64,000 nt of DNA from Setophaga petechia (taxonomy: Eukaryota > Chordata > Aves > Passeriformes > Parulidae): the NCBI GenBank assembly GCA_024362935.1, contig JANCRA010000004.1, positions 19,879,621 to 19,943,620 of the forward strand. The letters run 5' to 3'. The notes below the pieces were generated by a model. It worked only from the letters and a program-made list of their open reading frames with translations. It did no database searches and was not told where the DNA came from. How positions within the stretch are numbered: the first letter of the stretch is position 1; each line of letters begins with the position of its first letter. Of this stretch, positions 1 to 13,788 are shown piece by piece. A program made the translations under genes and the position numbers.

Positions 1-769
1 TTGTTAAAATAGCTGTTGGGAGTAGAAGGTTTTACCTTATTAAATACTGAATAAGGGATTCTTAATTAAATGAACTATTTGCAGGATAAATTCTTTGTAG
101 GTTTGCTAAAATGAATATTTATCAGATATTTTGTGGTGTTTATTAGAATGACCATCTTTCACTATAAGGAAAGTGAGACAAATATAAAGGGTTATTATTG
201 TGATTTTTTAAATGAAAAATATTTTTTCCCAAATTCTTGACTTCTGGAGTGCAATATAGGCATTAAATTACAATAACAGCACCTATGAGCTATAGTAAAT
301 GAGTGACACTTGTAAATAATTCCATTATTTAAATGGATCTATTAAATTAGCTGAAATCATGATGCTTTTCATTGTGTTCAGACTCTTCCTCATCTATTTT
401 TTATTGTGATTGTATAGAGTATGGGAAACTGTTAACAAGGTTGCAAAGGTGAATGTGATTCTGAATGGTATAAATAATCTACAGTGTGGACCATCATGTC
501 CACTTCCTCTGAAATCTTCTAGTTTATCCCAATATGGTGTCTCATCACATTTTCTTTAAAAAATGTATAGCTTGTTCTTTCTTAATGATCTGTACTGTAT
601 GTTAACTTTGGGAAAAGACATGCTTTAGAACATTTCTTCAGGAGCATGTGGTGAGCATTTCTGTGAAAATGTGCTTAAGAAAAAACAAAATGCTACACAG
701 GCAGTATAGACTGAAGAACAGAAGGTAAGAAACAACCTGATGAACGTGAAGGTCAGGAAGGAGGAGAAG

Positions 770-1190
770 GAGGGTTTGCTTCATGCTGACCACACACCTA
801 TACCTGGAAACAGGTATTTCTCTACAGCCCAGGGAGAGGATCACTATATTATGTCAATAATATAGCTTGTGGAGGAGCCCAGAGCAAGTGGATATTTGCT
901 CATAGAAGCCACGGCTTGTGGAGGGGAGTAGATACTGGAGCAGGTTCCTCTCTTGAATGAACTATGGTCCATGGAAGACCCTCTCTGGAATAGGTTTATC
1001 CTGGAGGACTCCAGCCTGTGAGGCCCTGTGCCAGAGTAGGAGAAAAGTGTGAGGAGGAAAAAATGGCCCAATGGGAGCTGTTAAGCATTGATTGTAAACC
1101 TTCTGCCTGCATGGTTCGGCAGGTGGTAAAAGAGTCAGGAGCGATGGAATGAAGTTTTGCCTGGGAAGCTGTGAGCATCTTTTGGGTAGG
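770..1190. repeat. Diverged LTR-like fragment of an avian endogenous-retrovirus type
   Basis: This GC-richer island contains recurring phrases such as tggagcagg, ccatggaagac, ctggaggactccagcc and gtgtgaggaggaa. They match, in reverse orientation, the phrase pattern of the repeats at 31611-32230 and 43984-45031. It is much more diverged and has no clear ends, so it is probably an old relative. Assignment is by pattern similarity only. Confidence 0.5.
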
Positions 1191-4100
1191 GAAGACAGTG
1201 TTAATAAATTTTTTTTCTTTATTTCTTACAACCTAAATATATTCTAAGTGGCAGTAGCTTAAATAAATTTTCTTCAAGTCGAGTCAGCCCATGATGCTGA
1301 GTGGTAAACCCACCAGCTTTATCATCCCGTTTTCTCCTGTCCTAGTGGGGAAGGAAACTGGGAGAGCAGTTGAGTGGGTGTTTGACCCTTTGCCAAGGTT
1401 AGCCCCCACAATGTCTTTTTCTGTTTCCTCAGGGGAAACTAAATGAGACTGCTGTGTTTGTCATGAACTGTGTCAAAATAAAGCAATTGCACTGCCTTCC
1501 TTGAGTAAAACTAAATACAAATTTTAAAGCCTGTTGTAGAAAATCTCTTCCTGTTTTGATATGTAGGTCTGAGTTATGCTCTTTAAATAGTCAAGGCTGT
1601 TTGATGTGTCCACTTTTTCACAAGAGCACACAAGTCTCTATTAAAACTTCTGGGAACTCAATTGTTTACCTCCTTTGTGTGTAAGGCAGCACAGTAAGTG
1701 AAATTGTGGAAATACTGTGGATTTTCTAAAATGGAGAAGGTAGTATTGCTGTGCTAGTACTTCACCCTTTTTCCTTTCAGTATCTTCTCATTCCCTTGTT
1801 TTTCAGCCTTTTATGACAAATCAGAAGTCATTAGCGCATGATTTCACAGAAGGAGTATGTGGGATATTCAATGTTTGTGTTAAAAAGATGATCCTTTTGA
1901 CTTTACAAAGACTATTGTGCTGCCCTTCATTCCCCCATATATACATTCCCAGGATACAAAGAACAAATGAGAGTGGAATCACTTCTGATCAGAATGACAC
2001 TGCTTTGATGACTTACTGCTCTAAAAAGTTTTCAAAGGCTTTGAAAGAAGGAATAGTTGGAAAGGTGTTGAAAAGAAGAGCCTGGTACAAACAGAAACTT
2101 GGCACTACTGAGGTAAATGGAGATGTATGGCCACACAACTGCATGCTTTCTGGCTGTGTTTACATATGCAACAGCATAGATACATCTATAGCCTTGTGTT
2201 GGTTTCTTTGTGAATTGCAGAAATCCACATCTCTTGCCTACAGCTGTAGTGAGGAATAGAAACAACTTGTTCTTTGAGAGGCATTTAAAAGCTTTGTTAA
2301 ATGTGGTTGTGATGTCCTGTTTCATGATATTAAGTGTGTATTTAGAGGCAGTTGTAACAATCATAGTCCTGTCTGTGTGAAAAGTGGTGTAGTTGTGTGC
2401 TGTTGTGTTTGAAGACTTAGGAGTCAGTGGCTTCATCTTCCTAGAGCTCTTCTTGGAGCTTAAACTTTGTGAGCAATATATGATTTCTGTTAGCTGATTA
2501 AACTGACATTCATATGTCAGCTGGCTAGTTCAGTAGGGTTTTGTGGTTTTCTTGTAGCTAAGCTTTCCCATGATATGGTGCATAGGAGTTGGAATTGCCT
2601 TTTGTTCATGTATATTCTGTATCATTCTTCTAGGTCAATACTATTAAGATACTGAAAGGCATGTGTTATGTTAACTTGCAGTGCTAGTAAAGTTCCTGTT
2701 GAAACATAGCTAATCAAGAATTTAGCATTTTTCTTTCTAAAAACCCCCACATCTATCTGGTCAGTCTTGGTTCAGTGTCAACAATATTTCTGTTTCTTCA
2801 ATTGATGAAAACATTACGATTTCTGCCCATTGTCCTCCAAGCTGTATCTTGGCAGTCATTGATATCAAGCCTGTAAAAAAAAAGTGCTCCTAGGACTTTT
2901 CAGGAGGAGTTCTGACTTCCCTACTTTGGTTTGGGTTTTGGGGTTTTTTTTCTTGGTGGGGTTCTTTTTCTTTTTTATTTTTGTTGGTTATTTTATGGTT
3001 TTCATTGTTTGTTTGTTTTATTTGGCTTGTTTTGGCACTTTATTCAACATGAAACCTGTTGAATTCAAGAACATGGCTATTTGCAGTTTTGTCCCATGAT
3101 GTCTTTCATTGTGCAGACAGGTAGTAGAAGGTTGTCTAGAAATAGGCATATTTTCTTTTTCTGCTTATGTGCCTCCATTATCAGTTAATGTGTGTCCCCT
3201 CCACTTCCCTGCTATTTCTTTATGCTAAATCTTCTGTCACAAAATTTCGTATCTATTATATAATAGAAACTGTTCATTTCTGGTTTTATGCTATTTGGTT
3301 TAGTCTTCAGCAAAAATGTTTAAGGAACTTTCAATGAAAAATATTCTGATCTGGATTCCTTTCCTGACTTGGATTAACAGTCTTCACTGACTAAACTGGA
3401 GGGGTTTTTTACTCCTAAACATGTAGAAAATGTTTGAAACATTACATTTTGAAGCATTATATACATTTGTGTATATATTTAATAGAGGTATGATAAAATT
3501 TTTCTGTAGAATATGAGGACTGAATAAAAAATTTAATGTTTATATTTGACAGCAGCAAGAGCAGTAAAGTTTGCACTTGTGAGAAGATTTTTACAGATGC
3601 CGTCTTTCAAACTGAGTTTTGCAGCAGCCCCAGGCAATCCAATTACAGTGTATTTTACTACACAGTCTCCTTTGTCTAGGTAGAACTCTTTACCTCCTTA
3701 GCAAAGATTGAGTTCAGACTACCTATGTGCAACTGTAAAGCCCAGATCCAGTGTCCTTTCTCCACAGACCTTTAGTCTGACCAATAAAAAGGTGAAAATT
3801 ACAGAATACACATCACCAATCCCATCCATTGTCACAGGGAATCATTTCCATTTCCATAAGTAGTCAAAAGTTTTCTTGTTTTTTTTCTTATACCTTGGCT
3901 CTAGCACATTCCCAGGTAGCTATATATAAACTCTGAGTGTGTGTATAATATATATATCAATCTATACATATATATATGTATAAAAAATTCTTATGTACTC
4001 ATATCTGATCAGCTGTGACTAGACTAGCAAGAAAGTGAATTTTATCTTTTTTGTTTTTTTTTTTTTCTTTTTTCTCTGTTCCTTCTCAGGTTTTCTCTAC

Positions 4101-4282
4101 CTATTAATTCTTAAGAGCCTGGTGCTGGTTGATCTCCTTTCCTTTGTTGTCCTTCACTTTGGCAGCAAGCAGAGTGCTTTGACTTTCCATTTCTGATTTC
4201 AGAGAAACTGTGTATATTCCAGATTTTCTCTATACCAGCATAAAGTTTACCTAGAAAGCAATTATTGAAAAATAATGCATAG

Positions 4283-4307
4283 TACAGTCATATATAATAT
4301 GACTGTA
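4283..4307. repeat. Near-palindrome, 11-bp arms with 3-nt loop
   Basis: tacagtcatat and atatgactgta flank ata. It is probably incidental in AT-rich intron. Confidence 0.8.
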
Positions 4308-4477
4308 TATAATGATTAAGGAATGTAGAGGATAGGAGGGCTGGGTGTTGGCTGCTTTTTTTTTTAAAGCTCTTCATTTTATTTACAAAATCGGGGACTT
4401 TGAAGATTATTATATTTTTTAGTGTTTGGATTTTAGATGTACTAAAATCCTTTCCAGACGTTAGTTCTGGTTTGGTT

Positions 4478-4620
4478 TTGTTGTTTTTTGGGGTTTTTTG
4501 TTTTGGGCGGGGGGGGGGGGGGTGTTTTGGTTTGGTTTATTCTTGGGGGTTTTTTTTTGGTTTTGGGCTGGTTTTTTTCCTGTTTGTTTGGATTCGTTTT
4601 GGTTTTGGTTGGGTTTTTTT
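4478..4620. repeat. G/T-rich low-complexity tract with a 14-G run
   Basis: Blocks of T alternate with G runs, including 14 G at 4509-4522 and runs of three to five G on either side. The spacing would permit G-quadruplex formation on the plus (transcribed-sense) strand. Open frames here on both strands are artefacts of composition. Confidence 0.85.
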
Positions 4621-5363
4621 TGTGAGAGTGTAACACTTTTTCTAATAAATTTTGCTTGGTTGTTTGTTGGACTTTCTTATGTCTGTTTCAGATATGTGTC
4701 ATAAGCAGAATAATCCTGAAATCAAATGACCAAACAACACTGGAAATATTTACATTCATAAATATAAATATAAATATGAGATGCTACTGTTCTCTGATAT
4801 TTCGTGACAGATTTTTTTTCTTCTTTTTGGAAACCCATACTATTTAAAATGAAAATGTGGTATATGATGTCTTATAAATATTTCATGCTAGAAGGTAATA
4901 GTCAAAGAAAAAAATGTCAGTTGCTAATTAAGATACTCTTCAAGATTAAGTTAATGTAATGGACTAGTGAAAATATTGATATCTACAGTATTGAAGAAGA
5001 ATTTATCCCTAATTTCTTTTATTGTCTATCAGTGTTTTCTCAGAGAAAGTGGCATAATGCAACAAGAATAATCACAATTTACCTAAGTTTCTGTTTGACT
5101 TTGTGTTGGCACAACAGTATTTTGCCTGATTGGCATTAAGTATGTGTTGATATTTCACTGTTCTTAACCCAAGTTATTCCAAAAATCTGAAAGTCTAATT
5201 TTATGAGGCCTTTCTTTCTCTGCCATAAGGACATATGACATAGAGTGAACAAGAAAGCTGCCCAGTTTAAGTGTTACTTTCACATACTCTTTCTCCAGAT
5301 TGCTGTATGAAGCTGTACATAATATAAACACATATTCTTGTCTCTAGTTAGTCACATTATAGT

Positions 5364-5383
5364 TAATGACCATATGGTCATTA
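5364..5383. repeat. Perfect 20-bp palindrome
   Basis: The segment taatgaccatatggtcatta equals its own reverse complement. No function is evident. In AT-rich DNA such palindromes can arise by chance. Confidence 0.9.
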
Positions 5384-5860
5384 TGGTATAAGATCTACTG
5401 TCTGTTGTATTTATATTCCTCAAGCATATTGTTCCTTCAACTTCACAGTGTGTTAAACTATTTCAAAGGGAAAAAAATCCTTTCCCTCTTGTTTCTGGTT
5501 GTCCTATCAAGTGTAACCTTGGACCCTTATAGAGCAATTAGACCAGCCTCTATCCCCTCCTTTGTAATGAGGTTTCTTGCATTTCTGAGTCTATAACCCT
5601 TTAGTCTTCCCTAATGGGACATCATTATTCTGAAAGAAACAATGTAAATGTAAATGAATATTCTCATTAACGAGTCACAGAGAAACCTTTAGTGGTAGCG
5701 CTGTGGTAATTCTGCTTGTTATTTCTCTGGTATTCCATGCAGATTTTTTTTTTTTTATAATTCATTATTAGTATTCAAAATTACTTCTTCTTTAATTCTG
5801 CATGTCTTTCATAATCCGGTGTTCCAACTAGTTCAACCATGTCCTTGTTTTATTCTCCAG

Positions 5861-5986
5861 AAACCACCTGTGAAACGTTCAAGGTCTCTGTCCCCAAAGA
5901 GCTCTTTTAGAGAGTCAGAGGAGCTAAAGAAGCTTAAAATAGCTGAAAGGAAGATTGAAAACTTAGAGAAGGCACTACAGCTAAAG
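5861..5986 (+). CDS. CNTLN: CNTLN exon A (Ser-rich linker and coiled coil)
   Basis: 126 nt, 42 codons, phase 0 at both ends. The acceptor is a pyrimidine-rich stretch ending in ctccag at 5860, and the donor is aaag|gtgaac. The translation opens with KPPVKRSRSLSPKSSF, followed by a charged helix containing SEELKKLKIAERKIENLEKAL. The vertebrate centlein counterpart has nearly the same residues, including the SLSP motif (a possible proline-directed phosphorylation site) and the ERKIENLEKALQLK coiled coil. No stop or indel is seen. The small open frame starting at 5819 simply runs through the intron-exon boundary and is not the gene's start. No upstream exon was found in the 5.9 kb before it. Confidence 0.93.
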
Positions 5987-8900
5987 GTGAACATTAAATA
6001 AAAATAAATAAAAAGCCTGCTAGCTATAAGCTTGCATAGATAAAGATATACCAAAACAAACAGACATTTTAAAAATTAAAAATACACATATTTTTATGGA
6101 CTGTAAGTCTCTTCGGATCAGAGAGCACTCTCCATTAGTTTACCTTTTTGCTTTACAGGGTGAGTAATCTTGCAGTCCTGTGGAAGCTTAATTGAGCTGT
6201 CATCAATAACACATACTTGTTAAATAAAATTTCAAAGTTTGTGTTTCTCAGGTATTCTGGGAAATTTATGTGTTCATATGAAGTAAATCAGAAAGTAGAA
6301 GCACTGAAAGTGCAAAGACTTTTCTGTACAATAAAGACACACTTTAAAATGCTGAAGTCAGTAACTTAAAAAAGACCCCTGGAAATTATATAAGTTGTGG
6401 GTCCATTAGTTGCTGGTCTAAAAGATGCTGTTTAAAAAAAAAAATAACAATCCCCCTCACTCCACCCCTTTATAGAAAATCTTAATTGAGCTTATTTTAC
6501 AATTGCTCATTTTGTCCCAGTTTCACAGATTTTTGTAGCTGTGTTTTTGTTGGTTTGGTATTTTGCTACTGAGATGCAGTAACTTTTGAACAAACTATTG
6601 GTTTAAAATTGCACCTCTGAATGCAAAATGCAAACCCTGAGTCATATTTTCTTAAACACTTAAAATTCATCCTCTTCTTTTCTCTCCTCGCTTTCCTCCC
6701 TCACCTTTTTCTCTTTTTTGTGTTGCTTATAATTGTTCAGTTATGTAATTTGAAAGATATTTTCAAGTATGTGTAGCCTAAAGGAGAATTCGTTGTATTA
6801 AACATCCTATAATAAAAGTTATGTAAGTGAAAAAAAATTGGAAGCTCTACCAACCATAGTGATAAGTTAATTTTAGAAAAAATTAAGTAAGTGGGAAGTA
6901 TATTTCAGCAAAATGTCACAGGTCATCCATCTATGTACTTGGGAGAATTTAAAGCATTGCCTTAACACATGTAGAGTATATGAACAGGAGAGGTTATAAA
7001 GACTTCAGATTCAGTCTTCCAGGTTGTCTTGTTCCTGGGATACAGAAAATTAACTTTGTTTTGTTTTTTCCCTCTGTTGAGAATTCTAAGGCATGTCCCA
7101 CCAGCTAAACCTGAGAATTGGCCTTTGGGAGGCTTTCTGTTCATTACTCTTAGTTGACCTGCCTGACACTGATGCTACAGATTACTCTGGAACTGTAGGC
7201 TACAGCTGTTTTGCTCTTGGAAGCAAAACACACTTCAGTGTCTATGGCTATTGCCTTAAATGATAGAGAGCTACACATTTCTTCTGGAAAGAGGAGTGAA
7301 GGAAAGCAGATGCAGAAGAGAAACAACTGTCTGTGCATAACCTCATATAATAATTTGTACCACTCGCCATACTGCCTTTACTTATCTTCTATTTAATCTT
7401 AAAGTATAATTTAAAATCTGTGCAGGTTTATGATGTTGCAGGTGTGGGATCTCTCTCACAGACATCCATGATGTCTTTAAGGGCTAAATCTCCCCTTGAA
7501 AGTGAACACATTAACTTCTTGCATTTTCTCTTGACAATCTATTTGGCTTCTTTTGCAGAATGTTTTAATGGTTTGAAAAGAAGCTGTAGAGGCCCAGGTC
7601 ATCATAATAAACACTGTTGTGGCACTACATTCATATTTCAATGAGGCTACTGCCAGCATGACAGTGAACTAATCTTCATAAAGTTAATGTCAGAACATTT
7701 ATGTTGCTATTCTGTGATTTCTTAATGCTAGACTTCTCTCAGGCATTGTTTCTAGCAACACAAAATGGATTTGACCCACATTTTCACAACTGGTCCTTGC
7801 ATTATTGCCTCTTCAAATGAAGTGTTATCTATATGATTACTTGAAATCTTCTTGCTCAGAGAAATGGTTGCTCTGTCAACACACACACTAGTGATGCATG
7901 TCTGGAACATGAAATGGTGACTATGCATTAGTACTTTCAAGAAATTGGTAACAAAAAAAAAATATTTTTGTAGTTTTCAGGAATGCCTCAGTCAGTATTG
8001 CAAAGGAGCAGAAAAGGTTAAGGTCCCATTCACAGGTTTTTCCCGTTCTCTCAGCCGACTCATTTCTCAGCAAGAAAAGCTGGCTCTTAGTATCTTCGTT
8101 CTAGTATAAATGGGTGATCATTTAGATTCAGAGTTTTTACATAGAATTGACTTTGTTTCTGGGATACTAAAAAGTAACAGAGCATGCCTGATTGCACCCT
8201 TGGTTACAGAAGAGAACGTCAAAATGAATAAGAGTATTTTTTTTTGCTTTTAAATAACAAATCATCAATCTACTGCTTAGATTGGTACAAAACTTCAGTC
8301 TACTGTGGGTCTTTAAGAAGTAGGTAAGAGTTTGGTTGTTGAGAAGTAGGTATTTGATACAAACTAAGAATACGTTGATCTTCTCCTGTATTGCGTCTAG
8401 AGCTGTGGTCACTGGTGTAGCCTAGAGGAGATAATCCAGGCTTTAACTGGAAAAGTCTCAAAACCAAGAGGAGCTCTTCTCTTTGAGTTTTCTCATCCTT
8501 TTTAGGTTCTAATGTTTTTGGAGGTAAATAAAATTAGAATATGTGCATCAGTCTTCAGGGCCATCTTGATACTTGTTTGTATTAGCAAAACTACACTCAC
8601 ATTTACCTCGTATTTCATATGTAGTCCTATTCCATGTATAGTGTTCAGATGCTGAAAATAGATGAATATTGCATCTTATCCACATAACTGTTGGTGGAAA
8701 AAACTTTTTTTTGTAACTATTAGGGGCCTCAATTCTTGAAAGCCTAAGCACAGTCAAATAATTGAATCAGTGTAGTTTTTTTAATTTCCTTTTTACGGTA
8801 ATAGAAGGTCAATTTCAATAAAAATTTGCATTAGTGGTTAGAATATTTTGACTTGTCTGAGCAGCCTGCCAAAAGAAAAAAAGGCATAGGCAGTGGGGTT

Positions 8901-10901
8901 TTTCCTCCTGCAGATTGAACTTTGTGTTATTCATTATTGCATGGGAAGTACTATGGATGAGAAGGTACAACTTGAGAACAATCTGGACGTCCAGCACTGC
9001 GAGAGATGGTTGTTCTGTTCCATGTCCATGAATGTATACAAAACTGTGTACAAGACAGTTTAGTTATGAAAAATAACATAATTCAGACAGAGATTAATCT
9101 AACAGATTATGGAAATTTCAGTGAATATTTTAAATCCTTAAGTGCTTGATTCAATAGAGAGAGTGATTAGGGCAGTTAATTGTCTAATTTCTATTTCTGC
9201 AAGAGCAGAGCAAGTGATAAGGGAAGGCAATAACTGTAACAGAATGGATAATAGAACAGGTAAGCAATAATGAAAAATGCAGATTCATTAGTAGCAAAGG
9301 GCAAATTCTACAGTTGGTTTCATCTCTGAAAGGGCATTGACACTAATAAGCTTCTCAGGATTTATATTGAAGACATTATTTTCTAGTGCCCTGCCAGACT
9401 TGACCAGTTTTTGCTAACAATATTAAACAATCTCAGAACAGTGGTTTCATGAACTTCTCTTGAAAACACAACATCTGTAATTGTATTCTTGTGAAAATTT
9501 CCTCTTGCAAAGATTGGTAATGGTCTCTATGTTCTTAGTCTAAGATTTATGTGCTTTATGTGGTTGTTTTTAATATCATTGTGGTATTTATACGAGTTCA
9601 CTTAAACTCAGTCAAAAGTACTTTTTTAACAATTCAAAATTTAAAAATGTATTTGGTTTAGAGGTGGTTTCAGGAAAAAAAAAACCTATCACCACCACAT
9701 TGGGAAAGTATTTAGTGGTAGTGTCACTTTGGACTTGATTGTGTTCCTAAATCTTCTCTTTTTGTTTCCTGAGTCACTTCCAGAAAACTTCTGGAATTAT
9801 GTATATAGTACCATTTGAAACTTTAACTGGTGTCTTTCAACTTTGTGCATCATGAAAGCTGGGCTACATTTGATAAGCCAATCTTAGTATAGGTATTTTG
9901 TAGTTATGAGTACTCTGGAAACCCTTGCCATATTTTTATAATGGGATTCAGTTTTTATTGTTTGCATATTGTCTGAATATTGGTTTGTCTAATTTATTGA
10001 CTAATGCTGAAAAGTCCTCCTTGCATATAAGCAGTGTAAATACTTGCAAATAAGGTATTCTAATTTATTTAATTCTGTAGTTGCTCTACAAGCAGAGCTC
10101 CCATTGAACTGAAAATGAAGCTCTGATTGCAAATTTTGCTACAACATAATGAATTCTTTGCTAGTGAATTCTTTACTAGTATAGAGAAGTTTGATGTGCT
10201 TTATAGTGTTAAATGCTTCTTAGTGTTATGTTTTTTCCAGAGGACTGTAGTGTCATTTAGAAAAGTCTGGGTTTAAGCTTACATGATGTTATCCTGTAAT
10301 AATAATCAAGGTGTATTTTTTGTTCTGTACTTTTTCTGTATGGTTTTGATTATATAAAAGATATTGTAAAAAATGTTTTTATTTCTTGTTTGCTGCATTA
10401 CTAGAGGACAAAGTCTGGGTGTTGCAGGTGTATATATATTTACAGAAACAGCTTACTAGGTGTGGAAATCTTGAAGCCATTTAAATATAATTTTTTTTTT
10501 CATGTGGCCAGTATTTCCCTTGAAAATACATAGAACGGTTTTCCATTGGAAAAAAAAGGAAATAAAGTAGTTTGAATGAAAAACAGTTCCAACAGTCCTT
10601 TCCAGTCTATGTGTTTTAAAATGTTTTAGGCTTATGCATTCACCAGATAAAAGCTGGCATTTTGGTAGTAAATTTTTAAAACTTTCAGCAGCATGAAAAT
10701 AGTATTTAAGGGAATTGCCAAATCAACAGAATTTTCCGAAGTAGTAATAAGAAAACTTTGACCTCAATGACTGTGAGTCCTGATCTTTCTATTTCAATTT
10801 CTGAGTCTCACAGTAGTTGATAAAAGAGAACTTTCCTTTAATTTGGTCTGTGTAACACTCTCTTACATTTTGTCTGATTTTGTTTTTCTGGTTTTGTACA
10901 G
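5987..10901. other. Intron between CNTLN exons A and B
   Basis: 4.9 kb of AT-rich sequence. No repeat family is recognised beyond short A and T runs and an imperfect 15-bp tandem duplication at 10150-10179. No exon-like open segment with splice sites was found. Confidence 0.75.
10150..10179. repeat. 15-bp tandem duplication, one mismatch
   Basis: tgaattctttgctag is followed directly by tgaattctttactag. Confidence 0.9.
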
Positions 10902-11023
10902 TCTCAAGAATCTTATGAGCTAGGAGCAGCCTATGGAAAACACGAAGAAGGGCTGCAGGTGCTACAGACCAACTACAGAGCGCTAAAAGAGCAATTAAAG
11001 CAATGGGGAGAGGGCAATAGCAG
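10902..11023 (+). CDS. CNTLN: CNTLN exon B (coiled coil)
   Basis: 122 nt, entering in phase 0 and leaving two bases (AG) of a split codon. The acceptor is tttttctggttttgtacag and the donor is the strong agcag|gtaagt. It encodes SQESYELGAAYGKHEEG followed by LQVLQTNYRALKEQLKQW. The second part matches vertebrate centlein almost residue for residue (LQMLQTNYRAVKEQLKQWEEG in mammals, recalled). It joins in frame to the previous exon, continuing the coiled coil after ALQLK. The frame is open. The intron before it is 4.9 kb. Confidence 0.93.
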
Positions 11024-13788
11024 GTAAGTTACACAGCTCATTAAAAACATTTTCCTTACCCAAGAAATCTGAACAGAAGTATTACAAAGGTATTCAAAAG
11101 AGAATGTGATTTGAAGGAAGAAGCTACTGGGTGGTGGTCAAGACTATCCTTTGTTACAGGAGAATACATTGCTTACCCCTATGTGAGAAAAATTGTAGTT
11201 GAAACCAAGAGGAAATATATTGAGCTGACACCTTGACTTATTTCATTTAGGCTCTCCTTGAGAACCTGAGTACTGGACAAAGGTCAGCTAGGACTGCTTA
11301 CTTATGTTTGTCTAATTCCTTGCTCATTTATTTTGTTGACTGTATGTTTTTAATGTTCTGTAACACAGCAGTTGCTCATTATTTTTCAAATAGTTTTAAA
11401 AAATAATTTCATTCATTAAAATATAGAAATAGTACCCCCTCTAACATTTAGTGATTCATATATTAACTGAGGCTAAAGTCTCCTTCATTATAGGGGAAAA
11501 GTAAAATAATATGCATATGAAAGCAAGGTGTTTTTATATATTAAACTATTTAAAAATAAATTATTTCTGATAATTTTACAAAAAATGCAGTAATATATCT
11601 TTATTAGAGGAAAGATTTTACCACATAAAATTTGCATAATGAACATTCTATATATCATTCTCCCTTAGGCTCTATACAGAACAGTGAAAATTTTATGCAG
11701 AAATTCTTCTTTTTTTAAGTCCTTAGCATACAGATCCTTTGGTAAACAGATGCAATTGGAGGAATGAAAGCATTTCTTATCAGTTCAGTTATCAAGCACT
11801 GCTGTTTTTCAGGACCTGTTTCAAAGAAGTAATTTCCTTGTGGCTTTAACAGGGCTTTAGCATGCACCTAACAGCTCAGTAAACGCTTGTGTGTTTTACT
11901 AAAAATAATTATTTTTGCAGTTAGAAAAATACTGACTAATCTTGATACTAACTTTATCTCTCTCTGAAGAAAATGAGAGTCACAGAAAATGCTGCAAAAC
12001 TGGTAGCTGTTCAGAGTCTGGGGTGACATAAAGCATCCTACTTTATCATTCATCCCTGTGAATGATAAACTGTTCCTTATATATAAGTAATGATATTGCC
12101 TATCTTAGTAAATTTGCATTGCTTTGAAATACTAGCATTTAAGTAGGAACAATTTGTCTTTAAAAAAGGAAAAAGAAAGATGTGGATGGAAACAATGGTG
12201 AAGTACAAAATTGCTAGAGGCATCGGTGGAAGCACAGGAGCATTTTTTTAAATTCCTAAGCATAATGGCAAATATATTTAGGCAAATTATAATGAAATGG
12301 TTTTGTTTTTTTAAGAAAAATATGGATTTTTTTTTTTTTTAGTTCACTGCTTTAAATTTAGTGCAATCTGGGAGTGACTTAAGGATGACAGTTACAAAAT
12401 TCAATGAAATTATTTAATTCTGTGTCTATACCTAGACAGGCTTTCTTATCCATTGAGAGTCCAAGGCTAACAAGATAAAAAAAATTGAACTAGATAAAGA
12501 CATTAAAATCTTAAACTTGATATACAGTGAAGCACTGGGTGTTCTGGTTCTGATAATTCTAAAAAAATTAAAAAGAAAAGGGAAAGAGAGACAAAGGTGA
12601 CTTCTGTTTAAAGTAAATGAGATGAGCTTGTGTTATAATGAATGTATTTGGGAAAAGTAGGTATTGGGGAGAATATAATGCTCAGTCTTCACTTAATCAT
12701 ATAATTTTTTCATCGCTATTTAGATGAGCTGAAAATAACAGGGTTTCAATAATCTTTGTTACCAGATTAGATTTGTATGAAGTCACACTAAAGGAGGTTT
12801 GGTTTTCATTTTTAATACAGTTAAACAAAAGAAAGTAGACAAGACACAAATAAAAGCAGTCTGTAACAATAAGACCTATTATTTTGGTATCACAAAAAGC
12901 TGTATAGTGCTGCTGTAATGTAAATTGTGCATTAAGAAGTCAGTATCAGGTGCTTATGTGGCATTTCTGATCCTTTGTAAGTGATGGAGGACCCCATTCC
13001 CATATTCTTCATAGATTAGTATCTGTTATTGAGATGGCAGCTGATGGGACCTAATCCACCTGTCAGTGTACATACAACTTGCACTGATGTACGTGACTGC
13101 AAAGATGATGGGGGCCTTAGGAGGTTACCACATTGTCTGAGAGTTTATTTCTATGCCCAGTAGGAATTTGGATTGCAGAGTTTTAAATTGCTTCCATGAA
13201 GCATTTTTTAATACAATTTTTATCTTTGGCATTATTAAAATACCTAAAAATACTTTAATGACTGAAAAACTGTTAAGTAATTTTATTTTTCTGTGCTTCT
13301 AAAGTCAATATGCTTTTTCTTAATACATAATCTTGTCCATAGATATTTAATTTTTTTATTAAACTGTAGAACAACAGTGTGATTTAGAGTGGGCATTAGT
13401 TGCAACTTCCAGATTGGCTTGCTGGGATGTTAGGGGAGTTGATGACTCTCCCTTAATTTTCAAGAGATTACGTGATGATTTTAACTTCTTCTTTCCCATA
13501 TCAGTATTTAAAGTAATGTTGTCAGAATGTGGGTGACACTACTCTGCCACGTCACGTGGGAGGCATGGTGTCACACTAGCTCAATATCTATCTGAAACTG
13601 TGTAATTGAACTTTATTACCACAGTTAAGGTTTCATGCCCCAGAATGTATACTTCATACAAAATTCAGATTCAATAGATGTTGTACTTGAAAAATCTGTA
13701 TTTTCTGAAAGCAGGGGTGCTTTTATTCTGGTTCTCCCAAAGCATTTAGATGTTTGAAAACAAACAACCTTTTTTAACTCATAAACAG
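11024..13788. other. Intron between CNTLN exons B and C
   Basis: 2.8 kb of AT-rich sequence. I see only short homopolymer runs (for example a T run near 12330) and no recognisable repeat or exon. Confidence 0.75.

Larger units (their letters stand above)
1..5860. other. Intron sequence upstream of CNTLN exon A
   Basis: AT-rich sequence without a recognisable exon. It holds an LTR-like fragment at 770-1190, T/G-rich low-complexity tracts around 2925-3030 and 4480-4620, a TA-rich tract at 3930-3985, a near-palindrome at 4283-4307 and a perfect 20-bp palindrome at 5364-5383. A 148-codon open frame at 1813-2259 has no recognisable domain and is most likely chance. I assign it as intron because the first exon begins mid-protein. 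Confidence 0.75.

Noticed and set aside
1813..2259. 148-codon open frame on the plus strand
   Set aside because: No recognisable domain, no splice context or promoter, and composition like the surrounding intron. It overlaps a 134-codon frame on the other strand.
4400..4704. Several Phe/Gly/Trp-rich and Pro/Lys-rich open frames
   Set aside because: Translations of a T/G low-complexity tract in several frames; not genes.
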